Position numbers and translations under genes: made by a program. From Azoarcus sp. (GTDB lineage: Bacteria > Pseudomonadota > Gammaproteobacteria > Burkholderiales > Rhodocyclaceae): a stretch of DNA of 36,427 nt. Under the pieces are notes generated by a model that did not search any database, had not been told where the DNA came from, and saw only the letters and a list, made by a program, of their open reading frames with translations. The DNA is taken from the NCBI GenBank assembly GCA_031268195.1, contig JAIRXQ010000024.1:1-36427 (forward strand), written 5' to 3'. The stretch's first letter is position 1. Each line of letters begins with the position of its first letter. Below, piece after piece: positions 15,730 to 25,881 of the stretch.

Positions 15730-16908
15730 ATGTCCCGACTCGTCACAGGCGGCTGCGTGCTGCTTTTCGTCCTGCTGCTCGCCTTGCTGTTGTCTTTTCA
15801 TCACGCTCACGCCGTCGGCGCACACACGGGATGGTCGAACGACGATATCGAAGTCCTGCGACATCTCCGTCTTTCCAACAGCGCACTGGCCGACAAGAAC
15901 CGCGGCAATGAGCTGCTTTTTCGGGATGACGCCATCGAACTGGGGCGGCGGCTGTTTACCGACACCGGCTTGAGCGGTTCCGGCCAGTTCGCCTGCGCCT
16001 CCTGCCATCGCCCGGAGGACGGCTATCAGGACACGGAGCTCATCACCTACCGGCTCAATCCGAAAGCGGCGCATCGCGCCCCGGGACTGCTGGGCGTCGC
16101 CCTGCAGGACTGGTTTTTCTGGGATGGCCGCGCGGACTCGCTATGGAGCCAGGCGTTGGCTGTCATCGAAGACCCGATGGAGCTGGCCTCGAATCGCAGC
16201 CAGGCAGTGCGGCATCTGTGCACGCAATATGAAAAGAGTTTCCCCGCGCTGCTGAGAAATTGTCGAGCGCTGCCCAAAGCGAACAAGCAAGACATCGACC
16301 GGCTGTTCGTCACCCTGGGGAAAAGCCTCGCCGCGTTCGAGACAGGTTTGATGCCGCCCGCGACCCGCTTCGATCTGTACGTCGATGCGCTGCTCGCGGG
16401 CAAACAGGACGAAGCTGCCAGCCTGCTCGATGCAAAGGAAGTGGCGGGCCTGAAACTGTTTCTCGATCCGATGATCGGCTGCATCAACTGTCATAATGGG
16501 CCGATGTTTTCCAATTCGGGGTTTTCCGCCGTCGCGACCGATGCGCAGGGGTACCCGGAGCACGACCGCAAGCGCGGCGTCGGACTCCTGCTCGATAGCG
16601 AATTCAATTGCCTGAAATGGGGCAATCCTGCGGACTGCCCCAAACTTCAATACGTCCTCACCGATGGCGCGGAAACGGCGGGAGCCTACAAAGTGCCATC
16701 ATTACGCAATCTCCGTCATGCACCTTCTTACATGCATGACGGCAGGTACCGGAATCTCGAAGCGGTCATTGAGCATTACCGGAATCCAGCGACTTTGCCT
16801 TTACGGCATGTCGACATTCGTCCGGCAGCGTTGCTACCGCATCAACGCAAGCAATTGCTTTCTTTTCTGAAAGTGCTTGGAACGGACGCTTCTAATCAGG
16901 AAAAATGA
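15730..16908 (+). CDS. Diheme cytochrome c of the MauG/CcpA (cytochrome c peroxidase) family
   Basis: The 392-residue protein starts with a hydrophobic signal or anchor (residues 8-25) and is exported to the periplasm. It carries two heme c sites, CASCH (C89, C92, H93) and CINCH (C251, C254, H255). Between them lies WDGRADSLWSQALAVIEDP, a signature of the family, and towards the end SLRNLRHAPSYMHDGRYR, which contains candidate distal ligands Tyr and Met. Such enzymes reduce peroxide or oxidise protein side chains through a high-valent heme. Four extra Cys are spaced through the chain (C164, C178, C294 and C303). The neighbours are a YtkA-like and a DoxX-like protein; the stop overlaps the next start. 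Substrate unknown. Confidence 0.88.
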   Translation: MSRLVTGGCVLLFVLLLALLLSFHHAHAVGAHTGWSNDDIEVLRHLRLSNSALADKNRGNELLFRDDAIELGRRLFTDTGLSGSGQFACASCHRPEDGYQDTELITYRLNPKAAHRAPGLLGVALQDWFFWDGRADSLWSQALAVIEDPMELASNRSQAVRHLCTQYEKSFPALLRNCRALPKANKQDIDRLFVTLGKSLAAFETGLMPPATRFDLYVDALLAGKQDEAASLLDAKEVAGLKLFLDPMIGCINCHNGPMFSNSGFSAVATDAQGYPEHDRKRGVGLLLDSEFNCLKWGNPADCPKLQYVLTDGAETAGAYKVPSLRNLRHAPSYMHDGRYRNLEAVIEHYRNPATLPLRHVDIRPAALLPHQRKQLLSFLKVLGTDASNQEK

Positions 16909-17921
16909 TGAAAAACAAATTCTTACTGTTGCCTCTGCTATGCTTTTTCCCTTTGCTGGCACACGCCCACGTGCAGTGGTTCGTGACGCCGGAGCAAATG
17001 AAGGATGTCTCCTTGCCGCTGGATACGGTGAGCTTGGTGATGACCCTTTTCGTGCTCGCCTGCGTTGCTGTCGCGGTGCTGTTGACCCGCTACAGCGGAA
17101 CCTCTCCGATTACGGAAAAACTGCTGTGCCGCACGCCCCCGGTCGATCACCGGGTGTACATGTTCTATTTCATGGCGGTGATGACCGTTTTTTTCGTCAT
17201 GATCCTGCTTCAGGGCGGCTTTCTCGCGCCCAACCTGATCCTGCCGGAAAATCTGCTGCCGCTCGGCGCCTTCCTGCAAGCCGCAATCGTCGTCTGCGCG
17301 ACGTTCAGCGTGTCGCTGGCGGGGATCGTCCTGTTGGTCACGACACTGATCGTCGTAATCCTTTTCCCGTCGATTTCGATCAATTACCTGTTTGAACTGG
17401 GCGCGCTCGGTATTTTCATGGTGCTGAACGGGCCGGTCATCAGCAAGGTGGATCAATGGCTGATCCCCGCCGGCAACCCGGAACGGGCATGGAAACTCTC
17501 CGTCCGCATCCTGCGCATGGGCATTGGTTTGCAACTGGTCATCCTCGCCTTCGTGGAAAAACTGGCGCAACCGGGGCTCGGGCTGGTCTTCGTCGAAATG
17601 TATCCCTTCTACAATTTCTTCCCCGCCCTCGGACTGGATCAGGTGACCAACCTGCATTTCATTTATTTCATCGGAATCTGCGAATTTGCGCTGGGAACCA
17701 TGCTGATGCTCGGCATCGCCAGCCGTCTGGTGCTGGCCGCCCTGGCCGCCGCGTTCACCACGACCGCCATCATTCACGGCGTGCATGAAATCCTGGGGCA
17801 CTTGCCGATCTTCGCCGCCGCAGTCGTGCTGCTGTTCGAATGCGTCAATGAACCGAAGCGCCTGCCCGTCTCGACAAGCCCGGCCAAGCCACAAGGCAAG
17901 CTGAACCCGCAGGCCGTCTGA
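16905..17921 (+). CDS. DoxX-like polytopic membrane protein
   Basis: The 338-residue protein begins with a signal-like segment (FLLLPLLCFFPLLAHAHVQW) and then has about eight hydrophobic helices. The C-terminal part (VILAFVEKLAQPGLGLVFV, FYNFFPALGLDQV, ICEFALGTMLMLGIASRLVL, IIHGVHEILGHLP) resembles the DoxX/DoxD fold, where the FxEK stretch is typical. Several His in the last third (FIYF, HGVHEILGH) could bind heme or metal. The start overlaps the stop of the diheme gene; a second ATG one codon later is also possible. It probably accepts or donates electrons in the membrane together with the two upstream proteins, but this is inference. Confidence 0.6.
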   Translation: MMKNKFLLLPLLCFFPLLAHAHVQWFVTPEQMKDVSLPLDTVSLVMTLFVLACVAVAVLLTRYSGTSPITEKLLCRTPPVDHRVYMFYFMAVMTVFFVMILLQGGFLAPNLILPENLLPLGAFLQAAIVVCATFSVSLAGIVLLVTTLIVVILFPSISINYLFELGALGIFMVLNGPVISKVDQWLIPAGNPERAWKLSVRILRMGIGLQLVILAFVEKLAQPGLGLVFVEMYPFYNFFPALGLDQVTNLHFIYFIGICEFALGTMLMLGIASRLVLAALAAAFTTTAIIHGVHEILGHLPIFAAAVVLLFECVNEPKRLPVSTSPAKPQGKLNPQAV

Positions 17922-17976
17922 GCAAGTCTTCGACCATGCAAAACATCCGCGCCAACGACTAAGGGGGAGACAATCC

Positions 17977-18390
17977 ATGAATGAAAAAAACGCGACGCAC
18001 TCACACTGGAAAGAGCTGAACGAGCGCCAGCCCGCGTTGAGGGTGATGCCGATGCCCGCCGACCTCAACCCCGCCGGGGATGTGTTCGGCGGCTGGATCA
18101 TGGCGATGGTCGATGTCGCGGGTTCGATCGCGGCGCGGCGGCGGGCGCGCTCGCGTGTGGTGACGGTGGCGGTGAATTCTTTCGTCTTCAAGCAGCCGGT
18201 ATCGGTGGGTGATCTGGTGAGCTTCTATTCCACGGTGGAGAAGGTGGGACGCACATCGATCACCGTGGATGTGGAGGTGTACGTTGAACGCAACCCGGAA
18301 AATCTGGTCGCACTCAAGGTGACGGAAGCCAGTGTGACCTACGTTGCACTGGATCATCACGGCAAAAAACGCACGATCCCGGACGATTGA
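17977..18390 (+). CDS. Acyl-CoA thioesterase, YciA type
   Basis: This 137-residue hot-dog-fold enzyme hydrolyses acyl-CoA to free acid and CoA. ADLNPAGDVFGGWIMAMVDVAG, with the catalytic Asn and Asp of the family, and SFVFKQPVSVGDLVSFYSTVEKVGRTSI-type strands are clear (the second is read from residues about 68-95). A GGGGGAG lies upstream of the ATG. It has no signal peptide. It lies 55 bp after the DoxX-like gene and 128 bp before nqrA, and probably has separate transcription from the latter. Confidence 0.88.
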   Translation: MNEKNATHSHWKELNERQPALRVMPMPADLNPAGDVFGGWIMAMVDVAGSIAARRRARSRVVTVAVNSFVFKQPVSVGDLVSFYSTVEKVGRTSITVDVEVYVERNPENLVALKVTEASVTYVALDHHGKKRTIPDD

Positions 18391-18402
18391 ACATCAAATG
18401 AG

Positions 18403-18432
18403 CTGAAGTTTTCACGGCAATCCACATATAAT
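18403..18432 (+). promoter_or_regulatory. Candidate nqr promoter
   Basis: TATAAT at 18427-18432 is a perfect -10. CTGAAG at 18403-18408, 18 bp upstream, is a weak -35. It lies 86 bp before nqrA and just past the thioesterase gene. Confidence 0.55.
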
Positions 18433-18447
18433 CTCGGCTGGTTTGTG

Positions 18448-18489
18448 CGGGTGCACATGCCCGGTTCCTGCGAATCGGGTATGCGCCCG
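18448..18489 (+). other. Leader hairpin upstream of nqrA
   Basis: CATGCCCG (18456-18463) pairs with CGGGTATG (18476-18483) with one G-U, and CGGG (18448-18451) pairs with CCCG (18486-18489). It lies about 10 nt after the inferred start of transcription and 30 nt before nqrA. No T run follows. It may be a regulatory leader structure, but no riboswitch class was recognised. Confidence 0.45.
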
Positions 18490-18518
18490 ATTGTGTTCAT
18501 GAAAGACGGGGTCAGGGC

Positions 18519-19859
18519 ATGATACGAATCAAACGCGGGCTGGATCTGCCCGTTGTCGGCGCACCCGCGCAGCGCATCGAAGCCGCAAAGCCGGTAAAGA
18601 GCGTGGCGCTCGTCGGCTTCGACTATCACGGCATGACGCCAGCGATGGCGGTGCGGGTTGGCGACCGGGTCAAACTCGGACAGGTATTGTTCACCGACAA
18701 GAAAACGCCGGGCGTCAGCTTCACCTCGCCGGGCGCGGGTACGGTGAGCGCCATTCATCGCGGCGCACAACGGGTATTCCAGTCGATTGTCATCGAACTG
18801 GACGGAGAGGAGGCGGAAAGTTTCGCACACTATTCCGATGCCGATCTCGCCCAGATCGATGCCGCGCAAGTGCGGGACAATCTGCAAAAATCGGGCCTGT
18901 GGACGGCGTTGCGCACGCGGCCTTTCAGCAGGGTGCCCGCCATCGACGCCACGCCCGCGTCGATCTTCGTCACGGCCATCGACACACATCCGCTGGCCGC
19001 CGCGCCCGCGCCGATCATCGCGGAGCACACGCAGGATTTCCTGCGCGGCGTAAAGGTGCTGACCCGGCTCGCGCCGCGGATTTTCATCTGCGCGGACGCC
19101 GACAGCAACGTGCCGGGCGCCGGCCTGGCGAACGTGCGCTACGAGCGTTTCGGCGGACCGCATCCAGCGGGACTGCCAGGGACGCACATCCATTTCCTCG
19201 ATCCGGTCGATGCCCACAAATCCGTGTGGCACATCGGCTATCAGGATGTGATCGCGATCGGAAAGCTCTTTTCCAGCGGGCAACTATGGGTGGAGCGCGT
19301 CGTGGCGCTCGGCGGGCCGGTGGTGACAAAGCCGCGCCTGCTGCGGACGCGGCTGGGGGCGAACCTGTCCGATCTCACCGCGGGAGAATTGCTGGAGGGC
19401 GACAACCGCGTCGCTTCCGGCTCGCTCTTTGGCGGACGCACCGCACACGGGCCGACGGATTTCCTCGGCCGTTTCCACAATCAGATTTCCTGTCTGGCAG
19501 AGGGACGCGAGCGGGAGCTGCTCTCGTTCATGCGCGCCGGCTTCGATAAGCATTCGGTGCTCAACATCTGGGCCTCGAAACTCACCGGCAAGCGCAAGTT
19601 CGCATTCACCACCACCACCAACGGCAGCCCGCGCGCCATGGTGCCGGTAGGCAATTACGAGGCGGTGATGCCGCTCGATATCCTTCCCACGCATCTGCTG
19701 CGCTATCTGATCGTCGGGGATACCGAAATGGCGCAGAAGCTCGGCGCGCTCGAACTCGACGAGGAAGATCTGGCGCTGTGCTCCTACGTGTGCGCCGGCA
19801 AGTACGAGTATGGCCCCATCCTGCGGGACAACCTCACCCGGATCGAAAAGGAAGGCTAA
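18519..19859 (+). CDS. nqrA: Na+-translocating NADH:quinone reductase subunit A
   Basis: NqrA is the peripheral subunit of the Na+-NQR complex, which oxidises NADH, reduces ubiquinone and pumps Na+ outward. The 446-residue protein has the usual length and the family patterns [13 protein letters not shown] at the N-terminus, [20 protein letters not shown] and [13 protein letters not shown] in the biotinyl-lipoyl-like part, and [21 protein letters not shown] at the end. It opens the six-gene nqrABCDEF operon; nqrB starts 3 bp after its stop. Confidence 0.96.
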   Translation: MIRIKRGLDLPVVGAPAQRIEAAKPVKSVALVGFDYHGMTPAMAVRVGDRVKLGQVLFTDKKTPGVSFTSPGAGTVSAIHRGAQRVFQSIVIELDGEEAESFAHYSDADLAQIDAAQVRDNLQKSGLWTALRTRPFSRVPAIDATPASIFVTAIDTHPLAAAPAPIIAEHTQDFLRGVKVLTRLAPRIFICADADSNVPGAGLANVRYERFGGPHPAGLPGTHIHFLDPVDAHKSVWHIGYQDVIAIGKLFSSGQLWVERVVALGGPVVTKPRLLRTRLGANLSDLTAGELLEGDNRVASGSLFGGRTAHGPTDFLGRFHNQISCLAEGRERELLSFMRAGFDKHSVLNIWASKLTGKRKFAFTTTTNGSPRAMVPVGNYEAVMPLDILPTHLLRYLIVGDTEMAQKLGALELDEEDLALCSYVCAGKYEYGPILRDNLTRIEKEG

Positions 19860-19862
19860 ACA

Positions 19863-21080
19863 ATGGGATTGCGCTCTATTCTCGACCGTCTCGAACCCCA
19901 TTTCGCCAAAGGTGGCCGGTTCGAGCGATGGTTCGCCCTGTTCGAGGCGACCGACACCTTCCTCTACCGCCCGGCCATCGTCACCAGAACCACGGCGCAT
20001 GTGCGCGACGGCATCGACCTCAAGCGCATGATGATCCTGGTGTGGTTCGCTGTCCTCCCGGCCATGTTCTTCGGCATGTGGAACGTGGGCTATCAGGCCA
20101 ACAGCGTCTTCGCCACACAGCCCGATCTGCTGGCGAAAGCCTCGGACTGGCATCTCGCGCTCATCGGACTCCTGGCGGGGTTCGATCCTCATAGCCTGTG
20201 GGACAACTTCATCCACGGCGCGGTGTATTTCGTGCCCATCTACGCGGTCACCTTCGCGGTCGGCGGCATGTGGGAAGTGCTGTTCGCGATGGTGCGCGGG
20301 CATGAGGTCAACGAAGGCTTCTTCGTCACTTCGGTGCTGTTCGCGCTCATCGTGCCGCCCACGATCCCGTTGTGGCAGGTGGCGCTGGGCATCAGCTTCG
20401 GCATAGTGATCGCCAAGGAAGTGTTTGGCGGCACCGGCAAGAACTTCCTCAACCCGGCGCTGGCCGGGCGCGCCTTTCTCTTCTTCGCGTACCCGGCGCA
20501 AATCTCCGGCGATGCGGTATGGCGGGCGCTCGACGGTTTCACCGGGGCAACGCCTTTGGCGCAGGCAGCGGCGGGCGGCACGCAGCAAATCATCGCCGAC
20601 GGCATCACATGGCTCGACGCCTTCTACGGCTTCGTCCCCGGCTCCATCGGTGAAGTCAGCACGCTTGCCATCCTCATCGGTGGTGCAGCGCTGCTGGTGA
20701 TGAAGATCGCCTCCTGGCGCATCGTCGCCGGGGTGTTGCTCGGCATGATCGGCGTCTCGCTCCTTTTCAACGCCATCGGCTCGACGACGAACCCGCTGTT
20801 CGCGCTGCCGTGGTACTGGCATCTGGTGCTCGGCGGCTTCGCCTTTGGCGCGTTCTTCATGGCCACCGACCCGGTTTCCGCCACCATGACCAACACCGGC
20901 AAATGGATTTTCGGCGGGGTGGTCGGCGTCATGGCGGTGCTGATCCGGGTGGTGAACCCGGCGTTCCCGGAAGGCATGATGCTGGCGATTCTGTTCGGCA
21001 ATCTGTGCGCGCCGCTGATCGACCATTTCGTCGTCGCGGCCAACATCAAGCGGAGGGCGGCTCGCCATGTCCAGCAATAA
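19863..21080 (+). CDS. nqrB: Na+-NQR subunit B
   Basis: NqrB is the large integral membrane subunit with about ten helices; it carries covalent FMN and is part of the quinone and Na+ path. In the 405 residues DGFTGAT ends at Thr230, the expected FMN attachment residue. [18 protein letters not shown] and [18 protein letters not shown] are conserved family segments. The C-terminus overlaps nqrC by 14 bp, indicating coupled translation. Confidence 0.96.
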   Translation: MGLRSILDRLEPHFAKGGRFERWFALFEATDTFLYRPAIVTRTTAHVRDGIDLKRMMILVWFAVLPAMFFGMWNVGYQANSVFATQPDLLAKASDWHLALIGLLAGFDPHSLWDNFIHGAVYFVPIYAVTFAVGGMWEVLFAMVRGHEVNEGFFVTSVLFALIVPPTIPLWQVALGISFGIVIAKEVFGGTGKNFLNPALAGRAFLFFAYPAQISGDAVWRALDGFTGATPLAQAAAGGTQQIIADGITWLDAFYGFVPGSIGEVSTLAILIGGAALLVMKIASWRIVAGVLLGMIGVSLLFNAIGSTTNPLFALPWYWHLVLGGFAFGAFFMATDPVSATMTNTGKWIFGGVVGVMAVLIRVVNPAFPEGMMLAILFGNLCAPLIDHFVVAANIKRRAARHVQQ

Positions 21081-21864
21081 GGAGTCGACCGCCCGTACGC
21101 TCGTCGTGGCGCTGGTCGTAAGTCTGGTGGCGGCGATTTTCGTTGCCGGTTCCGCCATCTACCTGAAGACGCCGCAGGAACAAAACCGCCTGCTCGACAA
21201 ACAGCGCAGCATCCTCGCCATCGCGGGGCTCGGCGGCGCGGATTTGTCCGGCGATCAGGTGCGCGACGTATTCCAGCGCCGCATCAAGGCGCAGGTGATC
21301 GATCTGCCAGCCGGCGAAGTCGACACCAGCCTCGATCCCGACACGTTCGACCCGCTCAAGGCGGCGCAAGACCCCAAGACATCCGACACGCTGGCGGGCG
21401 ACCAGGACATTGCCAGCATCAAGCGCCGCGAGCAATACACTACCGTCTACCGGCTGGAAAAAGATGACGGCAGCGGCCAGCTCGAAGCCCTGATCCTGCC
21501 CGTGCGCGGCTACGGCCTGTGGTCGACGCTCTACGGCTTCCTCGCCCTGAAGCCCGACCTGAACACGGTCATCGGGCTGGGCTTTTACCAGCACGGCGAA
21601 ACACCGGGATTGGGCGGCGAAGTCGACAACCCCAGGTGGAAGGCGCTCTGGCCGGGCAAAACCCTGTTCGACGCCGACGGCAAGCCGGTGATCGCCATCG
21701 TCAAGGGCGGCGTGCAGCAAGGCAGTCCCGAGGCAGCGCATGAAGTCGACGGGCTGGCGGGCGCGACCCTCACCAGCAATGGCATCAATCACCTGCTCAC
21801 CTTCTGGCTTGGCGAGCAGGGTTTCGGCCCCTATCTCGACAAACTGCGTCGGGACGGTGTGTGA
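21067..21864 (+). CDS. nqrC: Na+-NQR subunit C
   Basis: NqrC holds the second covalent FMN on the periplasmic side. The 265-residue protein has one N-terminal membrane anchor (residues 11-32), then a soluble domain with [29 protein letters not shown] and the FMN motif [13 protein letters not shown] with Thr234 as attachment site. The usual Ser of SGAT is Ala here, while the Thr that receives FMN is kept. An ApbE flavin transferase is needed for this step, and its gene is not in the window. It starts inside the end of nqrB. Confidence 0.95.
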   Translation: MSSNKESTARTLVVALVVSLVAAIFVAGSAIYLKTPQEQNRLLDKQRSILAIAGLGGADLSGDQVRDVFQRRIKAQVIDLPAGEVDTSLDPDTFDPLKAAQDPKTSDTLAGDQDIASIKRREQYTTVYRLEKDDGSGQLEALILPVRGYGLWSTLYGFLALKPDLNTVIGLGFYQHGETPGLGGEVDNPRWKALWPGKTLFDADGKPVIAIVKGGVQQGSPEAAHEVDGLAGATLTSNGINHLLTFWLGEQGFGPYLDKLRRDGV

Positions 21865-21887
21865 ACACGGCAAGGACGGTCTGAATC

Positions 21888-22553
21888 ATGGCAAAACAAG
21901 CAACCGCGAAAGAAGTCCTCCTCGATCCGGTCTTCGGCAACAACCCCATTACCCTACAGATTCTCGGCATCTGTTCAGCGCTGGCGGTCACGGGCAAACT
22001 TGAGACGGCGCTGGTGATGGCGATCGCGCTCACGGCGGTGACGGCGTTCTCGAACTTGTTCATCGCCATGATCCGCAACCAGATTCCCAGCTCCATCCGC
22101 ATGATCGTGCAAATGGTCATCATCGCCTCGCTGGTGATCGTGGTGGATCAAATCCTGCGCGCCTACGCCTTCACGCTGGCAAAGCAGCTCTCCGTGTATG
22201 TCGGGCTCATCATCACCAACTGTATCGTGATGGGCCGCGCCGAAGCTTTCGCCATGCAGAACCCGCCTGGCCTGTCCTTTCTCGACGGCATCGGCAACGG
22301 CCTCGGCTACTCCGCCATCCTGCTCGCGCTCGGCGTGGTGCGCGAACTGTTCGGATCGGGCAAGCTCCTCGGCCACGAAATCCTGCCGCTGGTCAACGAC
22401 GGCGGCTGGTACGTCCCCAACGGTCTGCTCCTCCTGCCGCCTTCGGCCTTTTTCCTCATCGGCCTCCTGATCTGGGCGCTGCGCATGTGGAAGAAAGAGC
22501 AGCAGGAACCGGCGGCTTTCAAACTCGCACCGCAGATGAAGGCGGAGGACTGA
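21888..22553 (+). CDS. nqrD: Na+-NQR subunit D
   Basis: NqrD is an integral membrane subunit with six helices, related to NqrE and RnfE. The 221 residues include [20 protein letters not shown] at the start, a Cys in [10 protein letters not shown] and another in [13 protein letters not shown]; these two belong to the intramembrane iron site shared with NqrE. It starts 23 bp after nqrC and is followed by nqrE one base later. Confidence 0.95.
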   Translation: MAKQATAKEVLLDPVFGNNPITLQILGICSALAVTGKLETALVMAIALTAVTAFSNLFIAMIRNQIPSSIRMIVQMVIIASLVIVVDQILRAYAFTLAKQLSVYVGLIITNCIVMGRAEAFAMQNPPGLSFLDGIGNGLGYSAILLALGVVRELFGSGKLLGHEILPLVNDGGWYVPNGLLLLPPSAFFLIGLLIWALRMWKKEQQEPAAFKLAPQMKAED

Positions 22554-22554
22554 C

Positions 22555-23157
22555 ATGGAACACCTGAGCCTTTTCCTTCGCGCCCTGTTTACTGAAAACA
22601 TGGCGCTCGCCTTCTTCCTGGGCATGTGCTCGTTCATCGCCATCTCCAAAAAGGTGGAAACGGCCATCGGCCTCGGCATCGCGGTCGTCGTGGTGCAAGT
22701 GATCACGCTGCCGGTCAATAACCTCATCTGGACATATTTGCTCAAAGAAGGCGCTTTGGCGTGGGCGGGAATAAACGTCCCATTGCATTTCCTCGCCTTC
22801 CTCACCTTCATCGGCGTCATTGCCGCCATCGTGCAAATCCTGGAGATGGCGCTCGACAAGTACATGCCTAAGCTCTACAACGCGCTGGGCATCTTCCTGC
22901 CGCTCATTACAGTGAATTGCGTCATCATGGCCGGCTCGCTGTTCATGATGGAACGCGACTACGATTTCTCCCAAAGCGTGGTGTACGGCGTCGGTTCCGG
23001 CCTGTCGTGGGCGGTGGCCATCGCAATGCTGGCGGGCATTCGCGAAAAACTCAAATACTCCAACGTCCCCGCCGGACTGCAAGGGCTGGGCATCACATTT
23101 ATCATCATCGGCTTGATGTCTCTGGGCTTCATGTCTTTTTCCGGTATGCCGCTTTGA
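22555..23157 (+). CDS. nqrE: Na+-NQR subunit E
   Basis: NqrE is the pseudo-symmetric partner of NqrD and RnfA-like. Its 200 residues have six helices. Cys residues in [13 protein letters not shown] and [15 protein letters not shown] complete the intramembrane iron site with NqrD. The start is one base after the nqrD stop codon, and nqrF follows after 9 bp with GAGG as ribosome binding site. Confidence 0.95.
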   Translation: MEHLSLFLRALFTENMALAFFLGMCSFIAISKKVETAIGLGIAVVVVQVITLPVNNLIWTYLLKEGALAWAGINVPLHFLAFLTFIGVIAAIVQILEMALDKYMPKLYNALGIFLPLITVNCVIMAGSLFMMERDYDFSQSVVYGVGSGLSWAVAIAMLAGIREKLKYSNVPAGLQGLGITFIIIGLMSLGFMSFSGMPL

Positions 23158-23166
23158 GGAACCACG

Positions 23167-24387
23167 ATGGACATCGAACAATTTTCCCTCGCCATCGTCA
23201 TGTTTACCGCCGTCGTGCTGCTGCTGGCGGTCATCATCCTGCTCGCCCGCGCGTGGCTGGTCAGTAGCGGCGACATCAAGATCAACATCAACGGCGAGCG
23301 CGACATCGACGTGCCCGCCGGCGGCAAGCTCCTGCAAACGCTGGCGGCGCAAAGCATCTTCCTTTCCTCGGCCTGCGGCGGCGGCGGCACTTGCGGGCAA
23401 TGCAAGTGCCGGGTTTTCGAGGGCGGCGGCGACATGCTGCCCACCGAGGAACCGTATTTCACCAAGCGCGAGGCGCGCGCCGGCTGGCGGCTGTCGTGCC
23501 AGACCGCCGTCAAGCAGGACATGAAGATCGGCATTCCCGAAGAAGTGTTCGGCGTCAAAAAATGGGAATGCACGGTCGAATCCAACCCCAACGTCGCCAC
23601 CTTCATCAAGGAGCTCACCCTGCGCCTGCCCGAAGGCGAGGCCGTGAATTTCCGCGCGGGCGGCTACGTGCAGCTCGAATGCCCGCCGCACGTCATCCAC
23701 TACAAGGATTTCGACATCCAGCCTGAGTATCGCGGCGACTGGGACAAGTTCGACATGTGGCGCTACGTCTCGAAGGTGGACGAGCCCACGGTCCGCGCCT
23801 ACTCGATGGCGAACTATCCGGAAGAAAAAGGCATCGTCAAATTCTGCATCCGCGTCGCCTCGCCCCCGCCGGGCCGTGACGACATTGCACCGGGCAAGAT
23901 GTCGTCCTACGTTTTCAGCCTCAAACCGGGCGACAAGATCACCGTCTACGGTCCCTTCGGTGAATTCTTCGCCAGGGAAACGGACGCTGAAATGGTCTTC
24001 ATCGGCGGTGGCGCGGGCATGGCCCCGATGCGCTCGCACATCTTCGACCAGCTCAAGCGCCTCAAGACCAAGCGCAAAGTCAGCTTCTGGTACGGCGCAC
24101 GCTCGCTGCGCGAAGCCTTCTACATCGACGAATTCGACCAGCTCCAGCAAGACAACCCCAACTTCACCTGGCATCTGGCGCTCTCCGATCCGCTGCCTGA
24201 AGACAACTGGACCGGCCCGACGGGCTTCATCCACAACGTCCTGTACGAGCGCTACCTGAAAGAGCACCCCGCGCCCGAAGATTGTGAGTTCTATATGTGC
24301 GGCCCCCCGATGATGAACGAGTCGGTCACCCGGATGCTGATCGATCTGGGCGTCGAGCGCGAAAACATCCTGTTCGACGAGTTCTGA
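23167..24387 (+). CDS. nqrF: Na+-NQR subunit F (NADH-oxidising, 2Fe-2S/FAD)
   Basis: NqrF is the entry point for electrons from NADH. The 406-residue protein has an N-terminal membrane helix (residues 7-27) and a 2Fe-2S ferredoxin domain with Cys in [13 protein letters not shown] and, later, LSCQTA. An FAD-binding domain ([13 protein letters not shown]) and an NADH-binding domain ([29 protein letters not shown]) complete it. It ends the operon and a strong terminator follows. The family accessory gene nqrM, often found after nqrF, is not here. Confidence 0.97.
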   Translation: MDIEQFSLAIVMFTAVVLLLAVIILLARAWLVSSGDIKININGERDIDVPAGGKLLQTLAAQSIFLSSACGGGGTCGQCKCRVFEGGGDMLPTEEPYFTKREARAGWRLSCQTAVKQDMKIGIPEEVFGVKKWECTVESNPNVATFIKELTLRLPEGEAVNFRAGGYVQLECPPHVIHYKDFDIQPEYRGDWDKFDMWRYVSKVDEPTVRAYSMANYPEEKGIVKFCIRVASPPPGRDDIAPGKMSSYVFSLKPGDKITVYGPFGEFFARETDAEMVFIGGGAGMAPMRSHIFDQLKRLKTKRKVSFWYGARSLREAFYIDEFDQLQQDNPNFTWHLALSDPLPEDNWTGPTGFIHNVLYERYLKEHPAPEDCEFYMCGPPMMNESVTRMLIDLGVERENILFDEF

Positions 24388-24396
24388 GTCCACCGG

Positions 24397-24440
24397 AAAA
24401 CAAAAAGGCACGGCATGAAACCACCGTGCTTTTTTGTTTT
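24397..24440 (+). terminator. Intrinsic terminator of the nqr operon
   Basis: GCACGG (24408-24413) pairs with CCGTGC (24424-24429), extended by an A-rich left flank and a TTTTTTGTTTT right flank (24430-24440). It lies 10 bp after the nqrF stop. Because both flanks are A/T runs it could act on both strands. Confidence 0.9.
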
Positions 24441-24598
24441 GGCCAGACCCTGGCATTACGCCGTAGCATCCTCTTTATTCCTGACAGCCCCCCGCCGTTT
24501 CCCTTCAGCTATGTGTGACATTTCGTCACAAGTGTCTCCCTACTCCTGCTCGTCTCCCTGCTCGCCATGATCCTGGCGCATCAGCCGGAAGCCGTTTT

Positions 24599-25858
24599 TC
24601 AGCTTCGCGTACAGCTGCCAGCCCACCACACCGACATCGGCACCGCGAAAAGTGCCGCGCCGAACGGCACCACCGTGCTGCCGGTATACAGCACGATGCC
24701 GCGCCGGAAACGTTGCGGTTCGGTTTCCTGCAAATGACGCAATCCATTGAAATCCTTACCGCCCACCGTGGATGCGGCCTTGACTTCGATGCCGGTCAGC
24801 AAGCCTTGCCGGTCTTCGAGCAGGAAGTCGACTTCGCTGCCGGCCTGAGTGCGGTAATGCCAGAGGCTCAGGCCACGTTCGGAAAAGGCGAGGTGCTTTG
24901 CCAGTTCGCTCATGACAAAAGTTTCGACGAGCGCGCTGGACAAACCGGGCGCGGCGGCAAGGCGGGCGGCCGTGTGTCCGGCGAGATGGGCGAGAAGCCC
25001 GGAATCAGGCAGAAACACTTTGGGCGCTTTGACTAATCGTTTGCCGGGATTGCGTGCCCATGCGGGCAGGCGATGCAGCAGGAAAAGGGTTTCCAGCAAA
25101 ACGAAATAGCGTTTCAGCGTGGTTTGCGCAATGCCGCCACTGCGCGACAGTTCAGCGAAATTCAGCACGCCGCCGCTACGGTGAGCGAGCAGCTGCACGA
25201 GGTTGGGTATCTCGGTGAGCTGTTCGACGTTTGCCAGTTCGCGCACGTCGCGTTGCAGGATGGCTTGCAGATAGCTGTCGAACCACGCAGCGCGACGCCC
25301 CGCCGTGGAACGCGCCACGGCTTCGGGAAAGCCGCCGGCCAACAGGGTGTCGATGAAAGGTGCGCGCTCGCACGGCGGCAACGCCCGATCGATTGCGCCA
25401 TCGAAAAGCCAGTCCGCGCGGTTGAAATCAGCTTCGTTCGTGCGTTCGGCGCAGGAAAGCGGCATGAGACGCACGATTTCCATCCGCCCGGCGAGCGAAT
25501 CCGCCAGCGCCGGAATGAGCAGGACATTGGCTGAACCCGTCAGCAGAAAACGTCCCGCCGGTTTGCCCTCGGCGCGATCACGGTCGACCGCCGCCTTGAT
25601 GGGCAAAAAAAGTTCGGGCGCGCGCTGTATTTCATCCAACGCCGCAGGGCCGTTCAATCCGGCGATAAACCCTGTGGGGTCGGAGCGTGCGCCAACCAGC
25701 GTGGTGGGGTCATCGAGCGTGAGATAACGCCGCGCCGTGGACTCATTCAGCGTCTGGACAAGCGTGCTCTTACCGGACTGACGCGGGCCGGACACGACGA
25801 CAACCGGCGTATCGGCAAGGGCTTCACGGAGACGGGAGGTAATGTGGCGGGTGAACAT
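24599..25858 (-). CDS. AAA+ ATPase with DUF4143 domain
   Basis: The 419-residue protein has Walker A GPRQSGKSTL near residue 27, Walker B in AALDEIQRAPELF, and the sensor-like LLTGSANVLL. The C-terminal DUF4143 part contains a PD-(D/E)xK-like pattern, SEVDFLLEDRQGLLTGIEVK. Such ATPases are widespread, often mobile, and of unknown role. The start was set at ATG 25858; GTG three codons upstream is possible. The final 12 residues (SVWWAGSCTRS) look abnormal: a neighbouring frame continues as GWQLYAKLKNGFRLMRQDHG and stops later, so a frameshift near 24630 is possible. Three operator-like motifs lie upstream. Confidence 0.85.
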   Translation of the reverse strand: MFTRHITSRLREALADTPVVVVSGPRQSGKSTLVQTLNESTARRYLTLDDPTTLVGARSDPTGFIAGLNGPAALDEIQRAPELFLPIKAAVDRDRAEGKPAGRFLLTGSANVLLIPALADSLAGRMEIVRLMPLSCAERTNEADFNRADWLFDGAIDRALPPCERAPFIDTLLAGGFPEAVARSTAGRRAAWFDSYLQAILQRDVRELANVEQLTEIPNLVQLLAHRSGGVLNFAELSRSGGIAQTTLKRYFVLLETLFLLHRLPAWARNPGKRLVKAPKVFLPDSGLLAHLAGHTAARLAAAPGLSSALVETFVMSELAKHLAFSERGLSLWHYRTQAGSEVDFLLEDRQGLLTGIEVKAASTVGGKDFNGLRHLQETEPQRFRRGIVLYTGSTVVPFGAALFAVPMSVWWAGSCTRS

Positions 25859-25881
25859 GCTCGCCACTGTACGTCTTTATC

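Noticed and set aside
19284-21158. Long minus-strand open frame (624 codons) opposite nqrA and nqrB
   Set aside because: Composition rich in His, Asp, Arg and Gln is typical of antisense frames in GC-rich DNA.
22519-24456. Long minus-strand open frame (645 codons) opposite nqrE and nqrF
   Set aside because: Antisense shadow of strong coding sequence, no family motif and no start signals.
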